Of a stretch of DNA of 64,000 bases, positions 1-10,339 are shown piece by piece. Under the pieces are notes generated by a model that saw only the letters and a list, made by a program, of their open reading frames with translations, ran no database searches and had not been told where the DNA came from. The DNA is taken from assembly GCF_026210795.1 (NCBI RefSeq), contig NC_089436.1, positions 2,790,001 through 2,854,000 on the forward strand, written 5' to 3'. How positions within the stretch are numbered: position 1 is the stretch's first letter; each line of letters starts with the position of its first letter. The stretch comes from Rhizophagus irregularis (lineage: Eukaryota > Glomeromycota > Glomeromycetes > Glomerales > Glomeraceae). A program made the position numbers and the translations under genes.

Positions 1-3000
1 TTAGCAGACTTCGGTTTATCAAAAAAAATTGTTGAAGCATCAAGTAATATATCAAAATTATTTGGCGTAATGCCCTACGTGGACCCAAAAAGTTTCGATG
101 ACAAAGAAAATTATAAATTAAATAAAAAATCTGATGTATATAGCATTGGAATTTTATTGTGGCAAATTTCAAGTGGATATAGACCTTTTAGTGAAGTTAA
201 TTATGGTCCAAGTTTAATGTTATCTATATTAAATGGTAAAAGAGAAAAAATCATTGATGGAACTCCCATTGAATATGGTGACTTATATACAGGTAAATAA
301 TTAAATAGTAAATATAATATTTCGATATAAATAACATGAATATTAATTTTATTTACTGATTGATTAGCATGTTGGAAATATGAACCAAATGAACGCCCAA
401 ATATACAAGAAGTTGTTTTAACACTTAAATCAATTATTTCTCCTGAAATTATTATTTACAAAGTCAATGACGACAAAAAGAGTTCTGTTTCATTGGGAAA
501 ATATAAACCAAATTCAGAATCAAGCAAGGTAACAATGGATATAAATCACGATTTAAGCCTCAATAATAGTTTAATATTAAATACTATGCTAAATCTAAAT
601 ACTACTATGTCAAATAACATTACATCTTTCAGCATTAATTTATATGAAAGTAGTAATGTATGTGAAAATAGCACAAGTTCACAAAATCGGTTAGATAGTC
701 CAATTAGTCCATCATCAATTGCATCAGCTGATCAAACATCGAGTAATCTACTTGGGTCGATATATGACGCAGTCGCTGATAAGTTAATTAATTATATAAT
801 TAAGAAACATGATGGAGGAATGACTTTTGATCAAGTTCAACAAAATTTTGATGATATAGTATTACAATTAGATCAAAATTTAAGTAACTTTATAGATTGG
901 TTATCACAGAATCAAGATAAACCACAATTTAATTGGTTTCTTGGATTATTTTATTATTATATTATTGTTACAGCAGAAGAAAATTGTAGCATTAAAGCAT
1001 TTGAATTATTTTCAAAAGCAGCAAATAATAATTGTTCAATCGCTCAAGTTTATCTTGCAAAATGTTATTATGATGGATATGGTATTAATTGTGATAAAAA
1101 GTTGGCATTTGATTGGTACAAAAAATCTGCAAATAATAAAAGTATTATCGGAAAATTTTATCTAGGATATTGTTATGAATTTGGTATTGGAACCATGAAT
1201 AATGAAAATGAATCAGCTTATTGGTATAATGAAGCAGCTAGAAGTGGAAATACAACTGCAAAACTTTATCTTGCTAATTATTATAAATTAGGAAAAGGAA
1301 TTGATAAAGATGAAATTAAGGCATTTAAATATTATAAAATATTAGCAAAACTGGAAATTTCTGATGCACAATTTGAGCTTGGTAATTGTTTTTATAATGG
1401 AATTGGAACAAAAGTTGATAAAATGCAAGCAAAATATTGGTATGAAAAAGCAGGAAAGAATGGAAATATTATAACAAAAAATATTTTTAGTGATAAAATT
1501 GGAACAAAAAATACTAATAGAGAAAAAATTTATAATATATTATTTTCAAAAAAGTTGAGTCGACTTGGATTATATTATGTAGGAAAAATATTATTTAAAA
1601 CAAATTATGAAAAATCATTTTATTATCTACAAAAAGCAGCAGGAAATGGATGTAAATTTGCACAATTTAATTTAGGTAAATGTTATCAAATAGGAACAGG
1701 TGTAAGAAAAGATACAAGAAAAGCCTTTGAATTATACAAAAAAGCGGCTAGAAAAGGATATATAAATGCACAATTTCAACTCGTTTATTGTTATGATTTT
1801 GGATATGGAACCGAAATAAACAAAGTAAAAGCATTTGAATTGGTTAAAACGCTAGCTAAAAAAGAAGATAATGATGCATTATATTTGTTAAGTATGCATT
1901 ATGCATTTGGAATAGGGGTTGATGCGGATAAGAAGAAAGCTTTTGAATTATTTAAAGAATTGGCAGAAAATGAAAATAAGATTAACAAATATTTATCTGG
2001 TGATAAAGGAATCTTAATAAATAAAGTACATGATTGGTACTCTCGAATATTAAATGAAGAAAAATACATGAATGCAAAAATTTTGCTTGGTATTTCTTAT
2101 AAATATGGATATGGAACTGAGTTAAATATTAAAAAAGCATTTGATATATTTAGAAAAGTGGGAAAAGATGGAAATGCCATTGCACAATTTTATTTGGGAA
2201 ATCTTTATATTGAGGATAATAATGAAGCAAAAGCTTTTGAATGTTATAAAAAATCAGCTGATAAAGGATTTATGGAATCTCAACTTCAAATTGGAAAATG
2301 TTATTCTAAAGGAATTGGAACAGAAACTGACAAAGTAAAGGCTATTGAATTAATTTTAGAATCAGCTAAAAAAGCAAAAAATGGTTGTGCACAAAATTAT
2401 TTAGGAGAATTATATGAATTAGGTAGGGATGTAAATAAGGATTTAAAACAAGCTGCTTACTGGTATTGCAAAGCGGCAGAAAATGGATGTATGATAGCAG
2501 ATTATAATTTGGGTAAATGTTATGAAAATGGAAATGGTGTAAAAAAAGATGAAATAAAAGCATTTGAATATTATAAGAAATCGGCAGATCAAGATTATTT
2601 GGTTGCACAATTCAAACTTGGAAATTGTTATCTTAATAAAATTGGAACAGAAGTTGATAAGACAAAGGCATTTGAGTCATATAAAAAAGCATCTGATCAA
2701 GGGTATTTATGTGCTCAATACAAACTTGGAAATTGTTATCTTAATGGAATTGGAACAGAAGTTGATAAAGCAAAGGCATTTGAGCTATATAAAAGAGCAA
2801 TTGATAAAGGGCATAAAGTTTCACAAGATAATTTAGAATTATTATATGAGAATAGTGAAGGTTCAGAAATAAATTCGGAAAAAGACGTCTACCAGCATAT
2901 CAAAGCAACAGAAAATAGAAATGAAATAGCACAAGATGATTTATGTGCATGTTACGAATCAGAAAATGGTGTAGATGAAATTGAAACACTTGAAGAAGCT

Positions 3001-3105
3001 AATTTTCAACTTGGATATTATCCCTATAAAAAAGGAATGTCCGGAAAATGTCTGCGAAAATGTCCAGAAAATGTCCATATATATTTGAGTATGTCCGGAA
3101 AATAA
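1..3105 (+). CDS. TKL kinase-Sel1 repeat protein, 3' part (5' end outside the window)
   Basis: The visible part is two exons, 1-292 and 368-3105, with a 75-bp intron (donor GTAAAT, acceptor ATTAG) and 1009 residues. It opens at the DFG motif (LADFGLSKK) and runs through an activation segment (MPYVDPKSF), [11 protein letters not shown] and [10 protein letters not shown], which are kinase subdomains VII-XI. The ATP-binding lobe lies upstream of the window. A linker rich in Ser and Asn and a helical segment ([20 protein letters not shown]) follow, then about 18 Sel1-like repeats of about 36 residues to the C-terminus. Family knowledge: Sel1 repeats form helical solenoids that bind partners, and TKL kinases phosphorylate Ser/Thr. 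The gene parallels the complete one at 12139-15824. Oddity: after residues FQLGYY the frame enters a transposon-like end, so the last 25 or so codons (two MSGK motifs) are not Sel1. Whether the truncated protein works is unknown. Confidence 0.88.
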
Positions 3106-3330
3106 CCAGATTTTGCCCTGAAAAATAATTGAGCACCTGCGCAAAATTTCATGTCCGTAATATGTCCAAAAAATTTTTATTAATTTTCATGTACAGAAAA
3201 TGTCTAGAAATTGTACAGAATTTTTTTCCTGAAAATTTTGATATGAAAAATGTCAAGAATATGTATAGGAATACAAACTCTAGACAAGTTCCGGACAAAT
3301 TCAGAAAATATCTTGTAAATAAATGAATTA
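3022..3330 (+). repeat. Transposon end plus TGTCC-rich repeat forming the 3' end of the upstream gene
   Basis: At 3022 the sequence CCCTATAAAAAA begins. This is the same terminal motif as the elements at 3485, 23103, 44302 and 57906. A run of degenerate units with the core ATGTCCGGAAA follows to about 3330. The block interrupts the last Sel1 repeat of the upstream gene and supplies its stop codon at 3103-3105. I found no matching right terminus, so the element may be truncated or nested with its neighbour at 3485. Confidence 0.6.
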
Positions 3331-3484
3331 TTAAACTTCTTTTAAATTAGCATTGTTCATTGCATCGGTGATAATTGCATAAACAACTACTGCAGTTTAT
3401 TAAAGTTGATCTTTCGAAACTTCATTTTTATTTTTTTTTTATAATGAAGTTTTGAAAATTTTAGTTTGAAACATTTTTATTCAG

Positions 3485-4917
3485 CCCTATAAAAAATTAT
3501 ATACGGAAATGAGACGTTTTGTATACATTTTATATATGATTTTAAAAATTCCGTATCACAATTCCGTATATTTCATAAGTAATTCATTTTTTGAAGATTT
3601 TTTAAAAAATTAATGTATACGGAATGAATATTGTGTATACGGAATTTATACTGAATTTTTAAACTTAATAATTTTATTATTCCGCATTTCCATTCCGTAT
3701 ACTTTCCGTATCATAAAATGTGACCACGTGATTGTTTATTGTTATGATCTGTGATACGTTTTTTATTTATTTAGATCACCGATCTTTTTTTTATTATCTG
3801 TTATTCCTGCTTTCCCCCTTTTCTTTTCCTCTTTTTCTTTTATATTTACCCACTTCTTTTTTTATCCCTTTTTATCTCACTCCTTTTTTTATTCCACTTC
3901 GTGCTTTTGTTTTAAAAAAAATATTTTTTTTTCTTATAGATTCCACCTCATTCCCTCTTTTTTAAAAAATTATTTTTTTTTATATCACTTCGTTCCCTTT
4001 GTTTTTTTTTAAAAAAAAAATTTTCTCATTTATTTCCACCTTATTGTTATTGTCTTCTTCCTTATTAGAAGTTTTTTAAAAAAATTTTTATAATTTTTTG
4101 GATTTTTTGGTTTCCCTCTTTTTTGTAGGCGGTCTGATTTCTTTTCTTGTAGGATGACGTGTAGGACGCTAGGACTTCTTCTTTTTTTATGACACTGAGC
4201 TTTTTTTTTTATAGGAATGTTGCCTCTTGGAGACTCAGACTTTCTGTATATATTAAATAGAGGGAAATGATATTAATTAGAAATGTAGTAACATTTCTTC
4301 TTTTTTTAGGTTGCTGGACTTTTGGAGACTTAGATGAGCCTGAGATACTGTAGGTACTATATAGGAAGGAGTTTGAGTAAAAGTAACGTTCTTTACATTT
4401 CTTTTTATTTTGTTTTTCAGGTCGTCAGACTCCTGAAAAGTCAAACCTGGACTTAGGTCTAATTCTATAAACTTTTAAATTGGGTTTTTATTTGCATAAA
4501 AGTAACATATTAACATTTCTTTTTTGTATATTTTATAAGAACAGGTTTTTCCTTAGGACTACTTCAAATATCTTATAGAAACGTTGGTATGCATTTCATT
4601 TTTATTTTAATAAAGATTTTTGGGAGGGAATGTTTCATATTTGTATTTTATTTATTTTTATTTTATTTAATAAAGTACTAGTAAATAATAGTAATTTAAG
4701 CAGTAAATTCAGTAACCAAATCATTATAAATTTTGTGACTAAACCATGTAAATTCAGTAACAAAATCAGTGTAAATTCCGTGATAAAATCGTGCAAATGA
4801 TACGTTTTTGTGATATGGAATTGTGCATTTTTCCGTATTCTCTCATGATATGTTATTTCTAAGGAAAAAAAATCTTATAAAAACTTTATAAAAAACGTAT
4901 CCAGTTTTTTTATAGGG
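3485..4917. mobile_element. Non-autonomous TIR element (CCCTATAAAAA family) with CAG target duplication
   Basis: The left end CCCTATAAAAAATTA and right end TTTTTTTATAGGG are inverted copies, flanked by CAG at 3482-3484 and 4918-4920, so the target-site duplication is 3 bp. Four elements of this window share the terminus. The 1.4-kb interior has no credible ORF. It holds short direct and inverted TATACGGAAT motifs near the left end, a long pyrimidine-rich tract (about 3740-4110), and an array of short blocks bounded by splice-like signals (4120-4560). A 3-bp duplication fits CACTA/Plavaka-type or PIF/Harbinger-type elements. The superfamily is not settled without a transposase. Confidence 0.72.
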
Positions 4918-5055
4918 CAGCAAGCAAGTTTGATCTTTATGATAAAAAAATTTAAGAAATTTATGTTTCAAAAGTTTTGATAAAAACTTTTTTATAAATT
5001 TTAGTTTTTTATAATATAAAGTTTTGGTCTTTTGAAACTCTTTTAAACATTCTTT
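4918..5055. other. AT-rich spacer
   Basis: Short spacer between two elements. It contains a short inverted GTTTCAAAAG motif and nothing else recognised. Confidence 0.4.
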
Positions 5056-5458
5056 TTATCGCAATTTTCGAATTACTGAGAACAGTTTAAAGAGGAAAAT
5101 AAAATAAAAAAAATGATTTTTTTCAAAAACCCACGAAAACAGTAAATTTTATTGCATTTTTAGATAGAGAAGGTGCGATTATAACCTGAAAATGTTAATT
5201 TTAGAGCAGAAAACTTAATTTTTCGGTAAGTTTGCATATAAGCGACTTTTGAGATTTTGTGTAACCTAAAAGTTCTCTATAAGTAAACTTACCAAGAGTT
5301 GGATTTTTCATCCTAAAATCAAGGTTTTCATGTTATAATTGCACCTCCTTCCAAAAATACAATAAAATTTACTGTTTTCGTGGGTTTTTGAAAAAAATCA
5401 TTTTTTTTATTTTATTTTCCTATTTAAACTGTTTTCAGTAATTCGAAAATTGCGATAA
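5056..5458. mobile_element. Foldback/MITE-like near-palindrome, TTATCGC termini
   Basis: The left terminus TTATCGCAATTTTCGAATTA is matched in inverted orientation at 5440-5458. The inversion continues through both halves, including AAAACCCACGAAAACAGT at about 5124-5141 and its complement at about 5371-5388. The two arms are close to 200 bp each and together make almost the whole element, so a transcript would form a long hairpin. The TTATCGC..TTTTC terminus is shared with elements at 8082 and 19120. No target duplication is clear because the flanks are T/A runs. There is no coding capacity. Confidence 0.7.
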
Positions 5459-5699
5459 AAAAAAATTTTTATCAAATTTTCTTGAAACATTTTTTTAAAA
5501 ATTTCTTTAATTTACAAAATAAAAAAATCCCACCTTTTCCTTCCAGTTTCTCAGCTTCTTTTAAAAAATTAAATGGATAGAAAATTCAATATTTATGATA
5601 TTATTACTCTTAGATTCATCTAAGCAAGATGAAGCCAATGAGATATAAATTATTAGTTTCTAATTATTAGATTATAGGATAACTCAAGTAATATTTTAT

Positions 5700-5955
5700 A
5701 CTACGTTTTCATCAATAATAATATAAAAAAAATGTTACGAAACGTTTTTTTATATTAAAACAAACGTTTTACAACGTTTTTTATTAATACTAATATAAAA
5801 AAATGTTACAAAACGTTTTTTTATATTAAAACACAGAAAAAAACGTTTTTATCAATACTAATATAAAAAAAGTTACAAAACGTAATTTTATATTAAAACA
5901 CTCAGAAAAAAAATGTTTCGCAACGTTTTTTATCAATAATAATATAACAGTCAGA
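5700..5955. repeat. Degenerate tandem repeat around AACGTTTTTT/TAATATAAAAAA
   Basis: Three to four degenerate copies of a unit of roughly 60-75 bp, each with AAACGTTTTTTTATATTAAA, a short variable part, and TAATATAAAAAA followed by GTTACAAAACG. The ACGTTTT/AAAACGT motifs are mutually complementary, so units can pair within and between copies. No coding frame. 5459-5699 is plain AT-rich sequence. Confidence 0.6.
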
Positions 5956-6302
5956 GGAAATGTTTTTTTATACTATGTTTATTATAACAAAATTTTTGAT
6001 ATAATATTGACTTTCAGTTAAATATCAAGTACATGATTTAAAATTGGCTAAAAGTTTATTAAATTTCTTTAAATTGCCAATTATTAAATCGTAATTCTGG
6101 CCAAAAATTTCTTAATGCTGGCCAATTTTATAATGCCGGCCTAAATTTTGTTAATTTCAAAAATTTTAATCAAGAATAACATTATGTTTATATAATGTAA
6201 CATTTTTCTTGATATATGTTTTATTATTTATAGAGTTCTTAAAATATTTTTATAACTTTTAAATATTAAAAATTTTAGTCTATATACATAACTGATAATA
6301 TT
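5956..6302. other. AT-rich spacer with GGCC-type dispersed motifs
   Basis: No gene seen. Around 6095-6150 there are three spaced motifs (TTCTGGCC, TGCTGGCC, TGCCGGCC) of the dispersed family also present near 7590-7670, 21495, 21915, 25280, 26050 and 56690. Confidence 0.4.
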
Positions 6303-6523
6303 CTTTTTAGCGTTATTTTATCATTAGTATCAAAAGTCTTTAAAGCGAAAAAACCATCAATATTTTTTCATTTAGCACGAACGACACTCCCATATGAACC
6401 GCTTCCTAACGGTTCCAAATTTTTAAATTCTGAATAATTAGTAGTTGATGTGTTCATCAGCAATTGATTTTTCTAACCAATCAATATAAATATTATGATT
6501 CTTTAGGGTCATTTCTTTGACAT
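6303..6523 (-). pseudogene. Decayed first exon of a TKL kinase-Sel1 gene
   Basis: On the minus strand the sequence matches the N-terminus of the kinase at 12139. It shows [27 protein letters not shown] and FFALKTFDTNDKITLK, so the glycine-rich loop and the ATP-binding lysine motif are recognisable. A stop follows the initial ATG by three codons, two bases are missing in the stretch after HINYY relative to the other remnant at 24393, and a TGA replaces the Trp codon after VVRAK. No later exons are present. It lies in a segment repeated in inverted orientation near 24 kb. Confidence 0.8.
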
Positions 6524-7245
6524 TCTTGGCAATAGTTTTTATCAGAGTATTTTCTAAAGTGAAGCAAATAAAAATGCATGTGTAACTTGCACCACTATAA
6601 GAAATTCGTATTAAACTTAAGGAAATTAGTAAAATTTTATTAATGGCTTAGTAAGGTACATAAAATGTAAATGACTATCTAAATTAACGCCAATCCAATA
6701 TGACTATCCGCTAGACTGTGACTAAAATTAGTCTAGGAGTTAAAAGAAAAATATCTGAATTGCATTCAAACTATTATCTGATCCTATCATATGCTCTACT
6801 CGTCATGCCTTCAAACATTGATATAGCACCTCCTAAATCACCGGACTCTCTCAAAATAGAAAAATCACCAAGTCACCAAATGTTAATCAATTTTCCAACG
6901 CTCCCTACCCAAAGAAAGATTGAAAAAGAGAAAAGTCATAAGTAATAACCCAAGAAAATCCCAGTTAAAACTGCGAAGAGATGTCTGCTTGGTGTCTTTT
7001 CCCTACTCAAGCAAGAAAATGAAAAATTCACTAGTCCAAAACTAATGACAACTAGTCAATTTTTTTCAAAATTCAAAAACATATACTTTTATGTGTTTTA
7101 CATAAGCTTAAAAAATAAAAGGAAAGAAGCTACTTCAAATAAAGGAGAAAAAATGTATGTTTTATAAAGTTTATAAAGAGAGAATAGCTAAAGTCTTCTT
7201 GTAAAAAAAGCACTTTTGCGCAAAGCTTTAAAGTTAAATTTTCTT
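6524..7245 (-). repeat. Inverted segmental duplication, copy A (partner 23578-24392)
   Basis: The reverse complement aligns by eye over several hundred bases with the region upstream of the kinase remnant at 24393. Shared landmarks include TGACTATCTAAATTAACGCC (6670-6689), ACCAAGTCACCAAATGTTAA (6868-6887), GATGTCTGCTTGGTGTC, and TTATAAAGTTTATAAAGAGA against its diverged partner. Indels and substitutions are common, so the duplication is old. Small ORFs within it are not conserved between copies and are not called. Confidence 0.75.
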
Positions 7246-8081
7246 CTCGAGATCTACTACTTTTATTTATTTGTCACGGCATTAAGAAAACTGATTTCAT
7301 CAAATCATAACCGAATTTGTAAATTTGTAATTTTATTTCGATTATCGCCGTTTTCAAATTTCAATTTGGCGGCTTGTCGATCAGTTATAATAAAAAGACC
7401 GAAAACTCGTAATTTTGTTGAAACTGTACAAAGCATCACGTTTCACATATGAACATATAAAATATTTTGATATTGAGGTGTTCTGTCATTATACTATATT
7501 AAGAGGACCCGAAAAATACATAAAAAGATCACATTTGGGTTTGCTTAAAATTTTCATGAAAAACTTGCCTTTTTTAGATAGTGCCGGCCTCAATTTTATT
7601 GTCTGTTTTGGATACTGGCCAGCATTATTATAATTCCGGCCCTGAAAAGTGGCTTATTTTAGGCCAAAATCTTGCCGATCATTTATGACCTCCTTATGTA
7701 TTTTTTGGGGTCCTATCATCAAGTCCTATAGTAAAATTTACTATGGAATTTTAATCAGTATTAAACTATGTAGTAATATAGTTTAAATCAGCTTATAAGA
7801 AATCTCTCACTAAATAGGTGCATTTTTTATATACCTAAATAAAATTGAAACTCTCTCTTATTCTCATTTCAAATTCATAAAGGTGTTCCAAATACTTATC
7901 TTTTTTATAAAATATCTTGCTTTTTTTAAAAAAAATAAAAAAGAATCCATTTTTATAATAAAAAAATTGGTACCTTTGAGCATAGTTTCATAGGAAAAAA
8001 ATTTTTCTACAAAAAAATGAGGTATTTCAAGTTTCTTAAAGTTATCATGTAGTTGGTTAAACTTTTAGTATTACATAAATG
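7246..8081. other. AT-rich intergenic region with repeat fragments
   Basis: No supported gene. 7331-7375 carries a solo TTATCGCCGTTTTCAAA end of the TTATCG element family. 7580-7690 carries GCCGGCC, CTGGCCAG, CCGGCCC and TTGCCGATCAT motifs of the dispersed GGCC family. The small ORFs here show no recognisable domain. Confidence 0.4.
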
Positions 8082-8261
8082 TTATCGCCGTTTTTAAAAT
8101 GGTGTACGCAGTTTATTTGTGACTGTATATTCGAATACCAATATTCGCCCGGTTTTCATCCGTTTTTTGTCCATATTTCGTCCGGTTTTCGTCGTTCGGT
8201 TTTCGGGTTTCTTTTTTTTATTCAAATTTAACTGCGTACATCATTTTGAAAACGGCGATAA
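8082..8261. mobile_element. MITE with TTATCGCCGTTTT inverted termini
   Basis: The left end TTATCGCCGTTTTTAAAATG is matched by CATTTTGAAAACGGCGATAA at the right end, and the inversion extends through GTACGCAGT on both sides. The element is 180 bp. Its interior has several GTCCG/TTTTCG direct motifs and no coding potential. The immediate flanks do not give a clean target duplication. It is related by terminus to elements at 5056 and 19120. Confidence 0.75.
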
Positions 8262-9309
8262 TTAGTTGATAATACACCCTAATAATTCATGTTAAAATAG
8301 CAATGTTCTCTTATACAAAAATGATCTTTACACATATGAAAATGCATTTTGGGCTGAACCTGTAGTCAGACTTGAAATGTTAATATTTGACTTAATCTGT
8401 ATACTGTAAATCTCCCCAAATACTTAACTCGGTAATAATCGTGTAAATTTATATATAATAATACGAATATAAATAATTTAATCATTGCTCTTAACGGCTT
8501 AAATAAAAACAAAAAAAAAATACTTATGGTACGAACCAATTTTCAAAATCAATCAAATAATCTGTACATTTAAAGGTAGTTTTATTATTTCAATTGATTA
8601 TTATTATAAACTTAATAGAAAAAAATGCTTTTAACATTTGTCTGCAAAACAAATTTCTCCTAAAAAGAACGATTTAATTAAATCTCTACATTTCAAAGTA
8701 AAATTCTTAATTTAACGATATAAAAAATTATTAAGATTATTGTAAGAAGCATAGTAATATATGAAATAAACTTTTATAATTTTACTTGATTTTTCAAAAT
8801 TTATGACCGAACTCTATCGAACTTACTACGTTAATCACATGATATTGTCAAAATTTTTTAAGCAGATCATTGTTTTTCTTCAAAGTTCTTAACAATTATT
8901 TTTGAAAGACTTTAATCGTATTGTTCCCTTATTATATAAGTATTGGTAAGTTATGTGATAACTAAAAAACACAACGATAATACAACAAGAGAAAAAAAAA
9001 TAAAGAAAATAAAGTTCTACTTAATTTAAAGTTTTTTTTTCAATATGCATTGTTTCTATATCCTTTCATTGATCACACCAAACTGAGAGAATCTATTCGA
9101 TATTTTGATGCCTACGAAGAGCATCAGGAATAGTAACCGGAGTCAGAAATCAAGTCATATCGCCCAATTGTAAATAAATTATAATCAAAAGAAAACAAAA
9201 AAAAGTGTTCAGTAAAGTTAAATATAACTATGATACATGTCTAAATTCTATTTTATATCTAATAAATATCCTCTTTTAAATTAAATAAATTATTATTAAT
9301 TATATTAAT
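8262..9309. other. Gene-free AT-rich region downstream of the cupredoxin gene
   Basis: No gene, repeat unit or RNA gene recognised on either strand. The stretch holds the 3' flank of the minus-strand cupredoxin gene. Confidence 0.35.
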
Positions 9310-10339
9310 TTATTTTGGATTTTGCTTCATTTCTTGTCTTACGATTTGAGTAATATAATTTTTTAAGCTAGCAGCATCATTATTTTCAGGAATTGAAATT
9401 GCTTCTTGTCCATGATTTGCTTCCTGTCCGTGATTAGCCTCTCGTCCACGATTAGCTTCTTGTCCATAATTTGCCTCTTGTTCATGATTAGCTTCCTGTT
9501 CATCATTGTAAACTTCTGTATTACTATCGCTATGAAACTTATTTTTATTTTCGTACATCTCATTGTTTCCTGGTATTAATATTATACCTTCATTATTCCT
9601 ATGGTCTCCTGGTATTAACATTATATCTTTATTGGTTTTATTTCTTTTAAACATTTTATATAAAAAGAAACTTCCTATTGTTAATAAGATACCACCAATC
9701 AGTGCGCCTATTATCGCGCCAACCAAAACTGGCGTATTATTGGTATTATTATCAGAAGAAGGAACAGCTTTACCAAGATTAGGAGGATTAGGGGTAACTT
9801 TAGGATTAGGAGCAACTTTACCAGGATTAGGAGCAACTTTACCGGGATTAGTAGTAGGAGCTTTAACAGAGGAATCGTCAATTATAATAGTACCATGCAT
9901 GTCATCAAGAGTACAATGACCGGGAACTCCACAGTAAAACCATGTTTTTCCAACAATATCATCTGATAAAGATAAAGTCCATGTCTTAGGTGCCATGAAT
10001 GCACCACCAGAAGTAAAAGCGTTAGGTTTTAATGATTTTATGCATGATTTTGCTGCATCGGATTCGATAACGCTATGTTTACCGGATATCCAAGTAAAGA
10101 CAATCTAATAATTTATTAAAGTTTATCTGAATAAATATAAATTATTTAAATTATTTTAAGATAAAGAAACAAAATAAAAAGATTGTTATACATACATTAT
10201 CACCAACGGAGGCAGATACGATTTTTGGGGAGAAAATATTTTCTCCATTTGGGCCACCAACATTAACATTGATGTCAATCGCATGAACGTATGTAATAAT
10301 TCCTAAAAGGAATAAGTATACAGTAAGAGTTTTATTCAT
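9310..10339 (-). CDS. Secreted/membrane cupredoxin-domain protein with cytoplasmic repeat tail
   Basis: Two exons on the minus strand, 10196-10339 and 9310-10104, with a 91-bp intron (donor GTATGT, acceptor TTAG), give 312 residues. Residues 1-20 are a signal peptide (MNKTLTVYLFLLGIITYVHA). The cupredoxin domain spans about 21-127, with candidate copper ligands His58 (SGKHSV), Cys106, His111 (CGVPGHC) and Met117. His-to-Met spacing is one residue longer than in the copy at 17702. A Pro-rich linker with repeated NPGKVA follows, then one membrane segment (VGAIIGALIGGILLTIGSFF), a basic stop-transfer KMFKRNK, and a tail with several EANHGQ-type hexapeptide repeats. Topology suggests an extracellular copper domain and a cytosolic tail. 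It resembles plastocyanin-like fungal surface proteins. Binding of copper and its role are inference. It lies convergent to the kinase-Sel1 gene upstream. Confidence 0.85.

Noticed and set aside
3732-3965. 77-codon plus-strand ORF of Phe, Leu and Pro
   Set aside because: It is translation of a pyrimidine-rich tract inside a transposon-like element.
5056-5458. Long inverted repeat considered as a CRISPR-like or attachment structure
   Set aside because: It is a single palindrome with transposon-like termini in a eukaryotic context, with no regularly spaced direct repeats.
6718-6945. 75-codon ORF MTKISLGVKRK
   Set aside because: It lies in the segmental duplication, and the frame is not maintained in the partner copy near 24 kb.
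7216-7633. Two overlapping ORFs of 72-78 codons
   Set aside because: No domain, no introns or flanking signals. They overlap repeat fragments (TTATCGCCG end and GGCC motifs).
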